DNA of 64,000 nt, from the NCBI RefSeq assembly GCF_003434055.1, contig NZ_QVEX01000013.1, positions 62,001-126,000 on the forward strand, in the 5' to 3' direction. Position numbers and translations under genes: made by a program. Below, piece by piece: positions 39,659 through 47,924 of this stretch. How positions within the stretch are numbered: the first letter of the stretch is position 1; each line of letters starts with the position of its first letter. The stretch is from Enterocloster aldenensis (lineage in GTDB: Bacteria; Bacillota; Clostridia; Lachnospirales; Lachnospiraceae). The notes under the pieces are model-generated. The model was not told where the DNA came from. It did no database searches and was given only the letters and a program-made list of their open reading frames with translations.

Positions 39659-39787
39659 ATGGAACAATACTGGTGGATTATCATGATTGCGGTTTTGATT
39701 GTCGTTGGCTTACTTAAAATGGTTATTATGAAAAAATACAACGATAAAAAGAATCCCAAAAAGCGTCCGCATAATGATGAAGATTAG
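39659..39787 (+). CDS. 42-residue single-pass membrane protein
   Basis: ATG at 39659 with AAGGAGGTGA about 9 nt upstream opens a 42-codon frame: a hydrophobic segment (WWIIMIAVLIVVGLLKMVIM) followed by a Lys/Asn-rich tail ending NDED. It lies 46 bp after the CDF gene and before a strong terminator, so it is the last gene of the operon. Its function is unknown; it could be a small transporter accessory subunit. Confidence 0.65.
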   Translation: MEQYWWIIMIAVLIVVGLLKMVIMKKYNDKKNPKKRPHNDED

Positions 39788-39831
39788 TAAAGAGCAACTA
39801 AAAGGGAAAACGGCTATCTGTGTAGCAGCAC

Positions 39832-39871
39832 AAAACGGCGGTTTCATTTCAAACCGCCGTTTTCTTTTTTT
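39832..39871 (+). terminator. Rho-independent terminator of the TetR-ABC-CDF operon
   Basis: AAAACGGCGGTTT and AAACCGCCGTTTT form a perfect 13-bp stem (39832-39863) with loop CATTTC, followed by CTTTTTTT. Confidence 0.93.
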
Positions 39872-40070
39872 CAAACATTGGATTACGGAGGGTGTATTAA
39901 AATCCCCCCTTTTTAAGGACACGGCGGTATCAAGGAGGTATCGCTGTGTCATTATTTTATCAACATAATTCAACAATCTTTTCGTCAAAAAAAGTCCGCC
40001 CACCACCACGGGACATTCCGACTTCATAGATGAATATACACATCATTATAATGCTGTTCATATTTCCTTT

Positions 40071-40108
40071 GCGCCCGATTGTGTTTTGCAGTCGGGCGTT
40101 TTTCTTTT
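40071..40108 (+). terminator. Second terminator-like hairpin in the transposon
   Basis: GCGCCCGATTG and CAGTCGGGCG pair around TGTTTTG and are followed by TTTTTCTTTTCT. No gene is recognised between this and the previous terminator (39872-40070). Confidence 0.8.
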
Positions 40109-40251
40109 CTTACAAGACAGCATATCAAGTTGACCCGAGGTCTTATGAGCAGATGGCAAAGGGCGGCGCGTGAGAATGGGCCGCCTTTTGTCATTTCCTC
40201 ATAGGACAATCAGGGAATGACATACACATGGAAGAAAGGGGGCGAATATAC

Positions 40252-40515
40252 ATGCAAAAACAAATTCATTTAGCGGAGCTCGCGGGTGTTGATATAACCA
40301 CAGTCAACAAAGAGGACTTAGTTGACGTGTCCGGGCTGGCCTTCGATAACACGATTCCGAGAGAACAGCGGGCGGCGCAGGTGCTCCGCAAAGTAAAAAA
40401 TCCGTACTGCTTTCGGGTGGGCGATATGGGCGTAAAACTGGAATTTCTGGATAGCGCCCCGCCCCTTGAGGATTGCTTCACCGACTTCCTACAACGTAAA
40501 AAGAGCGGCCTGTAA
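40252..40515 (+). CDS. Small mobile-element-associated protein of unknown function
   Basis: The 87-residue cytoplasmic protein starts MQKQIHLAELAGVDITTVNK and contains IPREQRAAQVLRKVKNPYCF and a C-terminal LEDCFTDFLQRKK. Similar small proteins commonly sit before recombinases in Lachnospiraceae elements (possibly DUF6870; recalled, not checked). ATG 40252 is chosen for AAAGGGGGCG 8 nt upstream; an ATG at 40228 is in frame but has no such site. Confidence 0.7.
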   Translation: MQKQIHLAELAGVDITTVNKEDLVDVSGLAFDNTIPREQRAAQVLRKVKNPYCFRVGDMGVKLEFLDSAPPLEDCFTDFLQRKKSGL

Positions 40516-40635
40516 CCAATGTGCAGGCCGTTTGCGTCGGCCTCTGGGCGAGATTTGCAACGGCTCGACAACATTGCTCACACCACCTATAAAGGGTATA
40601 ATATAGGTGTAACGTGATAGGGGAAGGAGGTTCAC

Positions 40636-42318
40636 ATGGCACGCAGAAGCCGTACTATCACAGATACAAAAAAACAAGAATTCAGGGTATGGAGAATTGC
40701 AATCTATATCCGGCTTTCTAAAGAGGATGCCCGAAACAATGACGAAAGCGAAAGTGTTTCAAACCAGCGGGCTATCATTGAAGAACATATTGCCAGCTTT
40801 AATGACGGAGACGAATATATTATTGTTGACGAGTATGTAGACGACGGGATTTCCGGCACAACCGACGACGAGCGGGACGATTTCCAAAGAATGTTGGGTG
40901 ACATTAAAAAAGGCCGCATCAACTGTGTGATTGTAAAAGATCTTGCCCGTTCTTTCCGAAATTACAGCGATCAGGGCTATTATTTAGATGATTGGTTTCC
41001 GAGATTTAACGTCCGTTTTATATCCCTCTATCATCAGTCATTAGACAGCTACAAGGAGCCGCAGAATATGCGGAGTATCGCGGTTCCCATTCAGGGCGTT
41101 TTGAATGAAAACCATTGTGCCGAGACTTCTGATAAAATCCGGGAAGTGTTTGATATGAAGCGGCGCAACGGGGAACACATTGGTTCTTTTGCCGCTTACG
41201 GATACATAAAAGACCCTAACCATAAAAACGCCTTAATAGTTGACGAAGAAGCCGCCGAAGTAGTCCGGGACATTTTCGCAAAATTTCTGGACGGAATGAG
41301 TAAAAACGCGATTGTTCAGTATCTCAATGAACACGGCGTACTTTCCCCCGCCGCCTATAAGCGGGAGCGGTTAGGGCTTAAATACCAAAATCCAGGCATT
41401 GACCCGGCAAAGCGGCCCTTGTGGGGCGCAGTGACAATCACCACGATTTTGAAAAACCGTATGTATTGCGGGGATATGGTACAGGGCCGTTACCGTGTGA
41501 AAAGCTATAAGATACACGTTCAGGAGGTCGTACCCGAGGACGAATGGTACATAGTGGAAAATACCCATGAAGCCATTATAGACCGTGACACCTTTGATAA
41601 AGTACAGCGGTTATTGCTCCGGGACACCCGGACGGCCCCGCAAAAAAAGCAGATTTATCTGTTCAGCGGTTTCCTTCGGTGTGCTGATTGCGGTAAGGCT
41701 ATGACCCGAAGCAAAGTAGGCGGGACGGTTTACTATTATTGCCGTACCTACAAAAACCAATCTAAAAGCGCCTGCACGAAACACACAATAAAACATAACC
41801 GCTTAGAGGTAGCCGTTCTCTATGCGATACAGCAACAGGTTTATTTGGCGGTTGACTACACTAAGACCATAGAACGGATAAACCGGGCTCCGCTCGTCAA
41901 AAGCCAGTCCAAGAAACTGGCGGACGCTATCAAGCAGAAGGAACGGGAACTTGCCAAAATTGCCCGATACAAACAAGCAATCTATCAGGATTGGAAGGAC
42001 GGGGAAATTACCCATTCCGACTACCGCCACATGAAAGAGGACTACGGGGAACAAGCCGAGGCACTAAATAAAGTCATTGAAAAGCTCCGGGCCGAACAGG
42101 CAGAGCTTGAAAATGGCATTGATACCGAAAACCCGTTTTTGAAGGCGTTCAGGCAATACGGCAATATTGAAAAGCTGACAAGAGATGTTCTGATTGAATT
42201 GGTTGACCATATCAAGGTATACGAGGGCGGGAACATCAGCATAGTATTTCGGTTCGCTGATGAGCTCCGCAGAATACAAGAGTTTATCGAGGTCAACAAT
42301 CCGAGCGAAGCGGTTTAG
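40636..42318 (+). CDS. Large serine recombinase of the transposon
   Basis: This resolvase/invertase-type recombinase of 560 residues excises and inserts the element. The N-terminal catalytic domain has IAIYIRLSKEDARN (catalytic Ser) and VDEYVDDGISGTTDDERDDF, plus NCVIVKDLARSFRN. A recombinase domain, the zinc ribbon CADCGKAMTRSKVGGT with downstream Cys residues, and a C-terminal coiled coil (EQAEALNKVIEKLRAEQAEL) follow. GGAAGGAGG precedes the ATG. It ends 43 bp before the element end. TnpX-like large serine recombinases recombine at short cores without target repair. Confidence 0.95.
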   Translation: MARRSRTITDTKKQEFRVWRIAIYIRLSKEDARNNDESESVSNQRAIIEEHIASFNDGDEYIIVDEYVDDGISGTTDDERDDFQRMLGDIKKGRINCVIVKDLARSFRNYSDQGYYLDDWFPRFNVRFISLYHQSLDSYKEPQNMRSIAVPIQGVLNENHCAETSDKIREVFDMKRRNGEHIGSFAAYGYIKDPNHKNALIVDEEAAEVVRDIFAKFLDGMSKNAIVQYLNEHGVLSPAAYKRERLGLKYQNPGIDPAKRPLWGAVTITTILKNRMYCGDMVQGRYRVKSYKIHVQEVVPEDEWYIVENTHEAIIDRDTFDKVQRLLLRDTRTAPQKKQIYLFSGFLRCADCGKAMTRSKVGGTVYYYCRTYKNQSKSACTKHTIKHNRLEVAVLYAIQQQVYLAVDYTKTIERINRAPLVKSQSKKLADAIKQKERELAKIARYKQAIYQDWKDGEITHSDYRHMKEDYGEQAEALNKVIEKLRAEQAELENGIDTENPFLKAFRQYGNIEKLTRDVLIELVDHIKVYEGGNISIVFRFADELRRIQEFIEVNNPSEAV

Positions 42319-42332
42319 AAAGACCGCGTTTT
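42310..42332 (+). terminator. Short terminator overlapping the recombinase stop
   Basis: GCGGT and ACCGC pair around the TAG stop and are followed by GTTTTTATA, close to the right end of the element. Confidence 0.55.
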
Positions 42333-42361
42333 TATAGGTAGTACGCTTTCCTTATAAAAAT

Positions 42362-42576
42362 GGCCCGGTAGGTCCCATGGGTCCGGTTGGCCCTCTGCCA
42401 TGGCACCCGCATCCGCATCCCGGGTCCGGAGGAGGGCAGGGGGCAGGAGGGCAGGGAGCCGGAGGGAATCCGTTTCCGCAGCCTGGCCGGCGCTGTCCCA
42501 TGTTCATGGAATTACCGCGGCTGTCCATATTATAGTCATTATATTGATTCATCCCATTTGGAAAATTAAAATACAT
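42362..42576 (-). pseudogene. Collagen-like protein 3, N-terminal part
   Basis: ATG 42576 with AAGGAGATG upstream (minus strand) opens the head of gene 3: MYFNFPNGMNQYNDYNMDSR, a Pro-Cys segment (CPPAPCPPPDPGCGCGC) and the first GXY triplets [11 protein letters not shown]. It then reads three more codons into the transposon and stops at 42352. It lies 16 bp after the glycosyltransferase stop, so the two formed an operon. The first 10 bases (42362-42371) are the right-hand copy of the GGCCCGGTAG repeat. Confidence 0.88.
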
Positions 42577-42592
42577 AACAACATCTCCTTGT

Positions 42593-43696
42593 TTACTGGT
42601 TCAGAGGCACTGCCCCTGTTTCTTGTTCTAATATACGTTCAAAATAAGCCTGGTTCTGTTTGACAGCTTCGCTGTCCGGCTTAAACTTCTGTGATTTCTG
42701 ATGATAATAGTAAGCCCGTTTGTGGTCCCCCAGCCGGTCATAGCAGACACACAGCTGGATGGAGGGAAGGTATCCATAGCAGTCCCTTTGGACAAAAGCT
42801 CCTGATTGTTCATCCGGATTCAGAGTGAGCGCCTGGGTGTACCAGTAGACTGCTTCCTCAAGTTTTCCGGCCTCCATTTTAAGCTTTCCAAGCTCACAGC
42901 AGGCTTCCCCGCGGGGCCTGTCATAGACAAAGCTTCTGGTCAGGGCATTCATGGCGTCTTCCTGCCGGCCAAGTTTTTCAAAGCAGTAGGCCAGGTGAAG
43001 GCAGGCGTCAATCTGATTCTCAATCCATGCGCCCGGTTCTTTCAGGAAGCCTTCCAGCACCTGGATGGCTTCGGCATGGCGCCCGTGGTAGTAAAGTTCC
43101 CTGGCATAGTAGAACTGATGCCTGGGCTCCAGCGTTTCCCCTTCTTTCAGCATGGTCTCATAGATCCTGAGGTTACGGTCTTTGTCCCCTGTTCCCTCTT
43201 TTTTATGCCGGATTTCAATATCTGAGTATACAATCTGTCCCATGGGCGTGACTGCTTCATGGACACGCCCATGCCAGATAAAGCCGCGGTGGTTTTTCAG
43301 GATCCTTTCCCTGTAGTAGGCAAATGTGGTCCTGCCTTTGGCGTCAAAACCAGTGGCGTATTTCATCATCACCACATCCGTGGATGGGTCCAGTTCCTCC
43401 TTCAGCTTCATAATCTTCCTTACTGTTTCAGGGCTGACGGTATCATCTGCATCCAGCCACATCCAGTAGTCCATGGCGGCTTTTCCGCAGGCAGCGTTCC
43501 TGGCAGCGGCAAAATCATCCTTCCAAGGATAATCGTAGACTTCCTGGGTATAACGTTTTGCAATCTCCTTGGTCCTGTCTGTGGAACCGGTATCCATGAT
43601 GATGATCTGGTCTGCTGCCAGGGACATGGGTTTCAGGATACGTTCCAGCACAGCCTCTTCGTTTTTCACAATCATGCAAAGACTTAATGTAATCAA
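42593..43696 (-). CDS. Glycosyltransferase family 2 with TPR domain
   Basis: The N-terminal GT-A domain shows LSLCMIVKNEEAVLERIL, IIIMDTGSTDRTKEIAKRY, and the metal-binding DXD as WMWLDADDTVSPE. The C-terminal ~170 residues are TPR-like helices (GRQEDAMNALTRSF; GKLEEAVYWYTQALTLNPDE). The start is TTG at 43696 after AGGGGGATT. The gene directly precedes collagen gene 3 on the same strand. I infer that it glycosylates Thr residues of collagen-like spore proteins, as known for exosporium glycosyltransferases. Its operon partner is now disrupted. Confidence 0.87.
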   Translation of the reverse strand: MITLSLCMIVKNEEAVLERILKPMSLAADQIIIMDTGSTDRTKEIAKRYTQEVYDYPWKDDFAAARNAACGKAAMDYWMWLDADDTVSPETVRKIMKLKEELDPSTDVVMMKYATGFDAKGRTTFAYYRERILKNHRGFIWHGRVHEAVTPMGQIVYSDIEIRHKKEGTGDKDRNLRIYETMLKEGETLEPRHQFYYARELYYHGRHAEAIQVLEGFLKEPGAWIENQIDACLHLAYCFEKLGRQEDAMNALTRSFVYDRPRGEACCELGKLKMEAGKLEEAVYWYTQALTLNPDEQSGAFVQRDCYGYLPSIQLCVCYDRLGDHKRAYYYHQKSQKFKPDSEAVKQNQAYFERILEQETGAVPLNQ

Positions 43697-43942
43697 GCGG
43701 TAATCCCCCTGTGTTCAACTATTTTTATGGCCGGGGCCAAGGGGCTTGCCGGCTTATTAATACTATATGAAAATAGAACAAGTTTGGTGTATGCCGTACC
43801 GGCCCTGTCCAGTAGCGGCAGGTCCAGTGGCGGCAGGTCCAGAAACGGCATCCGTATCCGTTCCCCATCTCCCCATCTCCTATGGCAGGAATCCTGTTTT
43901 TGTGATATGATGAAGTGAGAATGATTCAAAGGAGGAGTTCTT

Positions 43943-44908
43943 ATGAGAAGAAAGCGGGAATGGGGCATCACGCTGGGGTTGGCCCTGGCTGTTGCGGCAT
44001 CCATATCCATGGTAAGCCTGGCAAAAGAGGAGCGCCAGAAGGTGGGCACCATTGAACTGTCCTTTTCTTATGATATCCAGGCAGGAGAGTCAGGAGGCGA
44101 TGTGGATGTCACACTGGGCAGCGGCAACTGCTCCATTGAGAGCGTGGATATTGTCAATGAAAAGGAGTTCTGGGTGGGAGGCGACAAGCCGAAGGTGGAG
44201 GTGTGGCTGTCAGCTGATTCCGATTATTATTTTGCAAAGTCGGGAAAGAGCGCATTTTCCTTTAGCGGGGATAAGGTGAAGTATGTGACAAGCTCCACCA
44301 AGTATGACAAGTCTGAGATGGTGCTTACCGTCACCCTGGAAAAGCTGGATGAGGATGATGAGGACCTGGATGTGAGCGGGCTTACCTGGGATGAATACAA
44401 TGGAATTGCGCACTGGGACCATCAGGAGCTGGCTAAGAACTACAAAGTGCGGCTGTGCCGTTATGGCAATAATACCACGACCTCGGATGATGGGATTGGG
44501 ACCGTCTATACGGTGAAAGAGAATAGTTTTGATTTTTCAGGCAAGTTCCCGAAGCCAGGCACCTATTACTTTAAGGTGAGGGCGGTTGACAGCCGCGGCA
44601 ATACAGGCGACTGGCAGGAATCCGTCTATATGGACGTGACGGAGCAGGACCTTGCCAGGCTGAACGGCCAGTGGATGCGGGATGACAGAGGATGGTGGTA
44701 TGTCAATCCGGATGGAAGCTATACAAAGGATAACTGGCAGTATATCCGCACCAAGTGGTACTTCTTTGATAAAGAAGGCTATATGAAGACCGGTTGGATC
44801 CAATGGAATGACAAGTTTTATTACTGCGATGACAGCGGGGCCATGCTGGCGGGCACGGTTACGCCGGACGGATATACAGTGGGTGCGGACGGGGCTCGGC
44901 TCAATTAA
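43943..44908 (+). CDS. Secreted protein with choline-binding-type cell-wall repeats
   Basis: The 321 residues start with a signal peptide (MRRKREWGITLGLALAVAAS), then a beta-rich region of about 130 residues, a fibronectin-like segment (YFKVRAVDSRGNTGDW) and C-terminal CW-binding repeats (GWWYVNPDGSYTKDNWQYI; WYFFDKEGYMKTGWIQWNDK). It is likely wall-bound. The role is unknown; similar proteins are abundant in Lachnospiraceae. AAAGGAGG precedes the ATG. Confidence 0.85.
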   Translation: MRRKREWGITLGLALAVAASISMVSLAKEERQKVGTIELSFSYDIQAGESGGDVDVTLGSGNCSIESVDIVNEKEFWVGGDKPKVEVWLSADSDYYFAKSGKSAFSFSGDKVKYVTSSTKYDKSEMVLTVTLEKLDEDDEDLDVSGLTWDEYNGIAHWDHQELAKNYKVRLCRYGNNTTTSDDGIGTVYTVKENSFDFSGKFPKPGTYYFKVRAVDSRGNTGDWQESVYMDVTEQDLARLNGQWMRDDRGWWYVNPDGSYTKDNWQYIRTKWYFFDKEGYMKTGWIQWNDKFYYCDDSGAMLAGTVTPDGYTVGADGARLN

Positions 44909-44983
44909 GATTTTCATACATAAAATGCTAAAAAATGGCTATCCTTATATCATTGAGAGATTGATATGAGGAGGTCATTTTTT

Positions 44984-46264
44984 ATGTTGAATGAGTTAGA
45001 GATAGAGGCGGTCACAGGCCGTGAGATACTGGATTCCAGAGGGAATCCCACCGTGGAGGTGGAGGTCTGCCTGGCGGGCGGGGCAACTGGACGCGCGGCC
45101 GTTCCCTCAGGCGCGTCCACGGGTAAATTTGAGGCAGTGGAATTAAGGGATGGCGGGGAGCGCTATAATGGACAGGGCGTGAAAAAGGCAGTGGAGCATG
45201 TGAATTCAGTACTCAGCGAGGCAGTGCTTTTTGAAAGCGCCATGGACCAGAGGTATATTGACCATCTGCTGATAGAAGCAGACGGTACTGAGAACAAGGC
45301 AAAGCTGGGAGCCAACGCAATCCTAGGGGTGTCCATGGCAGTGGCCAGGGCGGCGGCTAATGGGCTTCATATGCCTTTATACCGGTATCTGGGCGGAATC
45401 CATGCCTCAAAGCTTCCTATACCCATGATGAACATCCTGAATGGAGGAAAGCACGCGGACAATACAGTGGACCTTCAGGAATTCATGATCATGCCTTACG
45501 GCGCATGCTGTTTTTCAGAAGGATTAAGGATGTGCGCGCAGGTGTACCATACCTTGAAAAAGCTTTTAAAAGAAGACGGATACAGCACAGGCGTCGGCGA
45601 TGAGGGAGGCTTTGCACCTGACCTTAAGAATTCCGAGGAGGTACTTGGCTACCTTGTAAAGGCCATGGAGAAGAACGGCCTGAAGCCTGGTTCGGACATG
45701 AAGATTGCCATTGATGCTGCGTCCAGTGAGCTTTACGATGAAGCCACCGGCATGTACCTGTTCCCGGGCGAGAGCCAGATGGCGGGCAGGCAGGTACGGC
45801 GCAGCGCAGACGAGATGGTGGAATACTACAGGGGGCTGGTGGACCGTTTCCCAATCTGCTCCATTGAAGACGGGCTTGAGGAAGAGGATTGGGACGGCTG
45901 GAAAATGCTCACAGAACAGCTGGGAAACCGCATCCAGCTGGTAGGGGACGACCTGTTCGTGACCAATACAAAACGGCTGAAAAAGGGCATTGACCTGGAG
46001 GCGGGTAATGCAATCCTGGTCAAGGTCAACCAGATCGGCACGCTGACAGAAAGCTTTGAAGCCATTGAGATGGCAAAGCGGGCCGGGTTCGGGACCATTA
46101 TCTCCCACCGTTCCGGTGAAACAGAGGATTCCATCATTGCCGATATCGCGGTGGCTGTAAATGCCGGACAGATTAAGACAGGGGCGCCCTGCCGCTCAGA
46201 CCGTGTGGCTAAATACAACCAGCTGCTCCGCATTGAGGAAAACCTCAACCTGGCCGCTGAATAA
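44984..46264 (+). CDS. eno: Enolase
   Basis: Enolase interconverts 2-phosphoglycerate and phosphoenolpyruvate in glycolysis. Motifs are [55 protein letters not shown] and the signature region [18 protein letters not shown] with [12 protein letters not shown] 44984 (426 aa) is preferred because GAGGAGG lies 7-9 nt before it; the ATG at 44966 overlaps that site. Confidence 0.98.
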   Translation: MLNELEIEAVTGREILDSRGNPTVEVEVCLAGGATGRAAVPSGASTGKFEAVELRDGGERYNGQGVKKAVEHVNSVLSEAVLFESAMDQRYIDHLLIEADGTENKAKLGANAILGVSMAVARAAANGLHMPLYRYLGGIHASKLPIPMMNILNGGKHADNTVDLQEFMIMPYGACCFSEGLRMCAQVYHTLKKLLKEDGYSTGVGDEGGFAPDLKNSEEVLGYLVKAMEKNGLKPGSDMKIAIDAASSELYDEATGMYLFPGESQMAGRQVRRSADEMVEYYRGLVDRFPICSIEDGLEEEDWDGWKMLTEQLGNRIQLVGDDLFVTNTKRLKKGIDLEAGNAILVKVNQIGTLTESFEAIEMAKRAGFGTIISHRSGETEDSIIADIAVAVNAGQIKTGAPCRSDRVAKYNQLLRIEENLNLAAE

Positions 46265-46280
46265 ATTCATGATACACACT

Positions 46281-46314
46281 ATCAGGCAGCCCCTTGAGAA
46301 AGAGGCTGCCTGAT
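46281..46314 (+). terminator. Hairpin after eno
   Basis: ATCAGGCAGCC and GGCTGCCTGAT form a perfect 11-bp stem. No strong T-run follows. Confidence 0.6.
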
Positions 46315-46389
46315 ATGGACCTCCTGTGTTTTCCAATGTTGTCCCCTGGGGATTTCCATCCTGACTTTAAGCCACATCAGCGGTAAATC

Positions 46390-46417
46390 TTGACAACCTC
46401 TTATTTTTATGTATGAT
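46390..46417 (+). promoter_or_regulatory. Sigma-A promoter of manA
   Basis: TTGACA (46390-46395) and TATGAT (46412-46417) are separated by 16 bp, about 55 bp before the manA start. Confidence 0.7.
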
Positions 46418-46471
46418 GAAATAAGGCAATATTGAAATATAAATAATGCAGTAAGGATGGGAGATAAGGGA

Positions 46472-47419
46472 ATGAGAGAACTGTTGATGATGGAACCGAT
46501 ATTTAAGGAGGCAATCTGGGGCGGAAGCCGCCTGAAAGAAGTGTATGGTTATGATATCCCCAGCGGGCACACAGGGGAGTGCTGGGCTGTCAGCGCCCAC
46601 AGAAGCGGTGACTGCAGGGTGTCTTCCGGCACATATGCAGGACATACCTTGAGTTCGTTATGGAGGGAGCATAAGGAACTGTTTGGGACAGCGGCTGATT
46701 CCTATGGGGAATTCCCACTGCTGGTGAAGATCATCGATGCAAGGGAAGATTTAAGTATCCAGGTCCACCCGGACAACGCCTATGCGGCAGAGCATGAGAA
46801 TGGTTCCCTTGGGAAGATGGAATGCTGGTATATCCTGGACTGTGACAAGGACGGAACCATTGTCATCGGCCACCATGCAAAGGACAAGGAAGAACTGAGG
46901 TCCATGATTGAGCAGGGCAGATGGACGGAGTTCATACGGGAGGTGCCGATTAAGAAAGGGGATTTCTTTCAGATCAATCCCGGGTGCGTCCATGCAATCA
47001 AGGGAGGAACCCTGATTCTGGAGACACAGCAGAGCAGTGACATTACATACCGGGTCTATGACTATGACAGGCTTTCTGAGGGCAGGCCAAGACAGCTGCA
47101 TGTGCAGCAGAGCATTGACGTGATAGAAGCGCCGTTTGTGCAGCGTGAGGATGAGAAGCCGGTGCTTGTGGAAGAAACGGACAGCGGTAAGAAGTACCAC
47201 CTGATTACCTGCTCCTATTATACCGCTGACAAGGTGGATATGGCAGGTGAATGGGAGGAGGACTTCGGGGACAGGTTTGCCAATGTGAGCATCCTGGAAG
47301 GACAGGGCACGGTGGACGGCGCTGTAGTGAAAAAGGGATGCCATTTCATTGTGCCTGCCGGATACGGGATTGTCAGGTTCCAGGGGAATCTGTCCTTTAT
47401 CACATCCCAGGCCATGTAG
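46472..47419 (+). CDS. manA: Mannose-6-phosphate isomerase, class I
   Basis: This zinc enzyme interconverts mannose 6-phosphate and fructose 6-phosphate. The short clostridial form of 315 residues shows MEPIFKEAIWGGSRL, the zinc ligands in DLSIQVHPDNAYAAEHE, GDFFQINPGCVHAIKGG and QQSSDITYRVYDYDR. ATG 46472 has GGGAG 9 nt upstream; ATG 46457 in frame is the alternative. Confidence 0.94.
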   Translation: MRELLMMEPIFKEAIWGGSRLKEVYGYDIPSGHTGECWAVSAHRSGDCRVSSGTYAGHTLSSLWREHKELFGTAADSYGEFPLLVKIIDAREDLSIQVHPDNAYAAEHENGSLGKMECWYILDCDKDGTIVIGHHAKDKEELRSMIEQGRWTEFIREVPIKKGDFFQINPGCVHAIKGGTLILETQQSSDITYRVYDYDRLSEGRPRQLHVQQSIDVIEAPFVQREDEKPVLVEETDSGKKYHLITCSYYTADKVDMAGEWEEDFGDRFANVSILEGQGTVDGAVVKKGCHFIVPAGYGIVRFQGNLSFITSQAM

Positions 47420-47586
47420 CCTTGGGGAATAGGGCCGGATTGCTGTCACACACTGTTTTCCTGTTTCAGGAACAGGCCATCAACCGCATAAAAGCTGTGT
47501 GAAAATGGGAAAACAGGTTGTTTTTTCGGACAAAGTGTGATAAGATATCTGTGTTTGACTATAAGAAAATGAAGAGGTGCAGGCGG

Positions 47587-47841
47587 ATGTCAGTTATACA
47601 GGTTATATTATCAATCATATATGTAATCCTTGGTGTTGCCATATCAATCGTTATCCTGATGCAGGAAGGCAAGTCCAACGGACTTGGAAGTGCAATCGGC
47701 GGTATCTCCACAGACAGTTACTGGAGCAAGAACAGAGGCCGTTCCATGGAAGGCGCCCTGGAACATTTTACCAGATACGGTGCGATTGTATTTATGATTA
47801 TTACCATTATCCTGAATATTCTTCTGAGGATTGCGGGATAA
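47587..47841 (+). CDS. secG: Preprotein translocase subunit SecG
   Basis: SecG is a small subunit of the SecYEG channel. The 84 residues have two membrane helices (VILSIIYVILGVAISIVILM and YGAIVFMIITIILNILLRI) joined by the conserved EGKSNGLGSAIGG loop. ATG 47587 has AGAGGTG upstream and gives the family N-terminus; an upstream frame extension to 47518 lacks support. The order secG-rnr-smpB is conserved in Firmicutes. Confidence 0.95.
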   Translation: MSVIQVILSIIYVILGVAISIVILMQEGKSNGLGSAIGGISTDSYWSKNRGRSMEGALEHFTRYGAIVFMIITIILNILLRIAG

Positions 47842-47866
47842 TAAGAGAAAAGAAGTGAACGTGACC

Positions 47867-47904
47867 AAAACACCCTTGTATTCATATAAGGGTGTTTTAT
47901 TTCT
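47867..47904 (+). terminator. Terminator between secG and rnr
   Basis: AAAACACCCTT and AAGGGTGTTTT form an 11-bp stem with loop GTATTCATAT, followed by ATTTCTTT. The hairpin excludes the in-frame GTG at 47892 as the rnr start. Confidence 0.88.
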
Positions 47905-47924
47905 TTAGGCGGAAAAGAGGGTAT

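Larger units (their letters stand above)
34851..42361. mobile_element. 7.5-kb serine-recombinase transposon with regulator, ABC-2 exporter and CDF transporter
   Basis: The element interrupts collagen gene 3. Its left end starts CGCCGTTGTTAAAAGG and its right end finishes CCTTATAAAAAT; AAAAGG and CCTTAT are weak inverted ends. Contents in order: a structured non-coding end, XRE regulator (-), TetR regulator, ABC ATPase, two ABC-2 permeases, CDF transporter, a 42-aa membrane protein, an 87-aa protein and a large serine recombinase. No relaxase or DDE transposase is present. Genes inside have lower GC than the flanking collagen genes. The exact ends are inferred from restoring the GXY frame, accurate to a few bases. 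Confidence 0.85.

Noticed and set aside
39774-39968. 64-codon frame in the transposon
   Set aside because: It runs through a strong terminator hairpin and lacks a ribosome-binding site.
34851-42361. Reading the element as a conjugative transposon (ICE)
   Set aside because: No relaxase, coupling protein or type IV secretion genes; at most mobilisable in trans.
47892-47924. Upstream start for rnr at 47892
   Set aside because: It falls inside the secG terminator hairpin; ATG 47925 has a proper ribosome-binding site.
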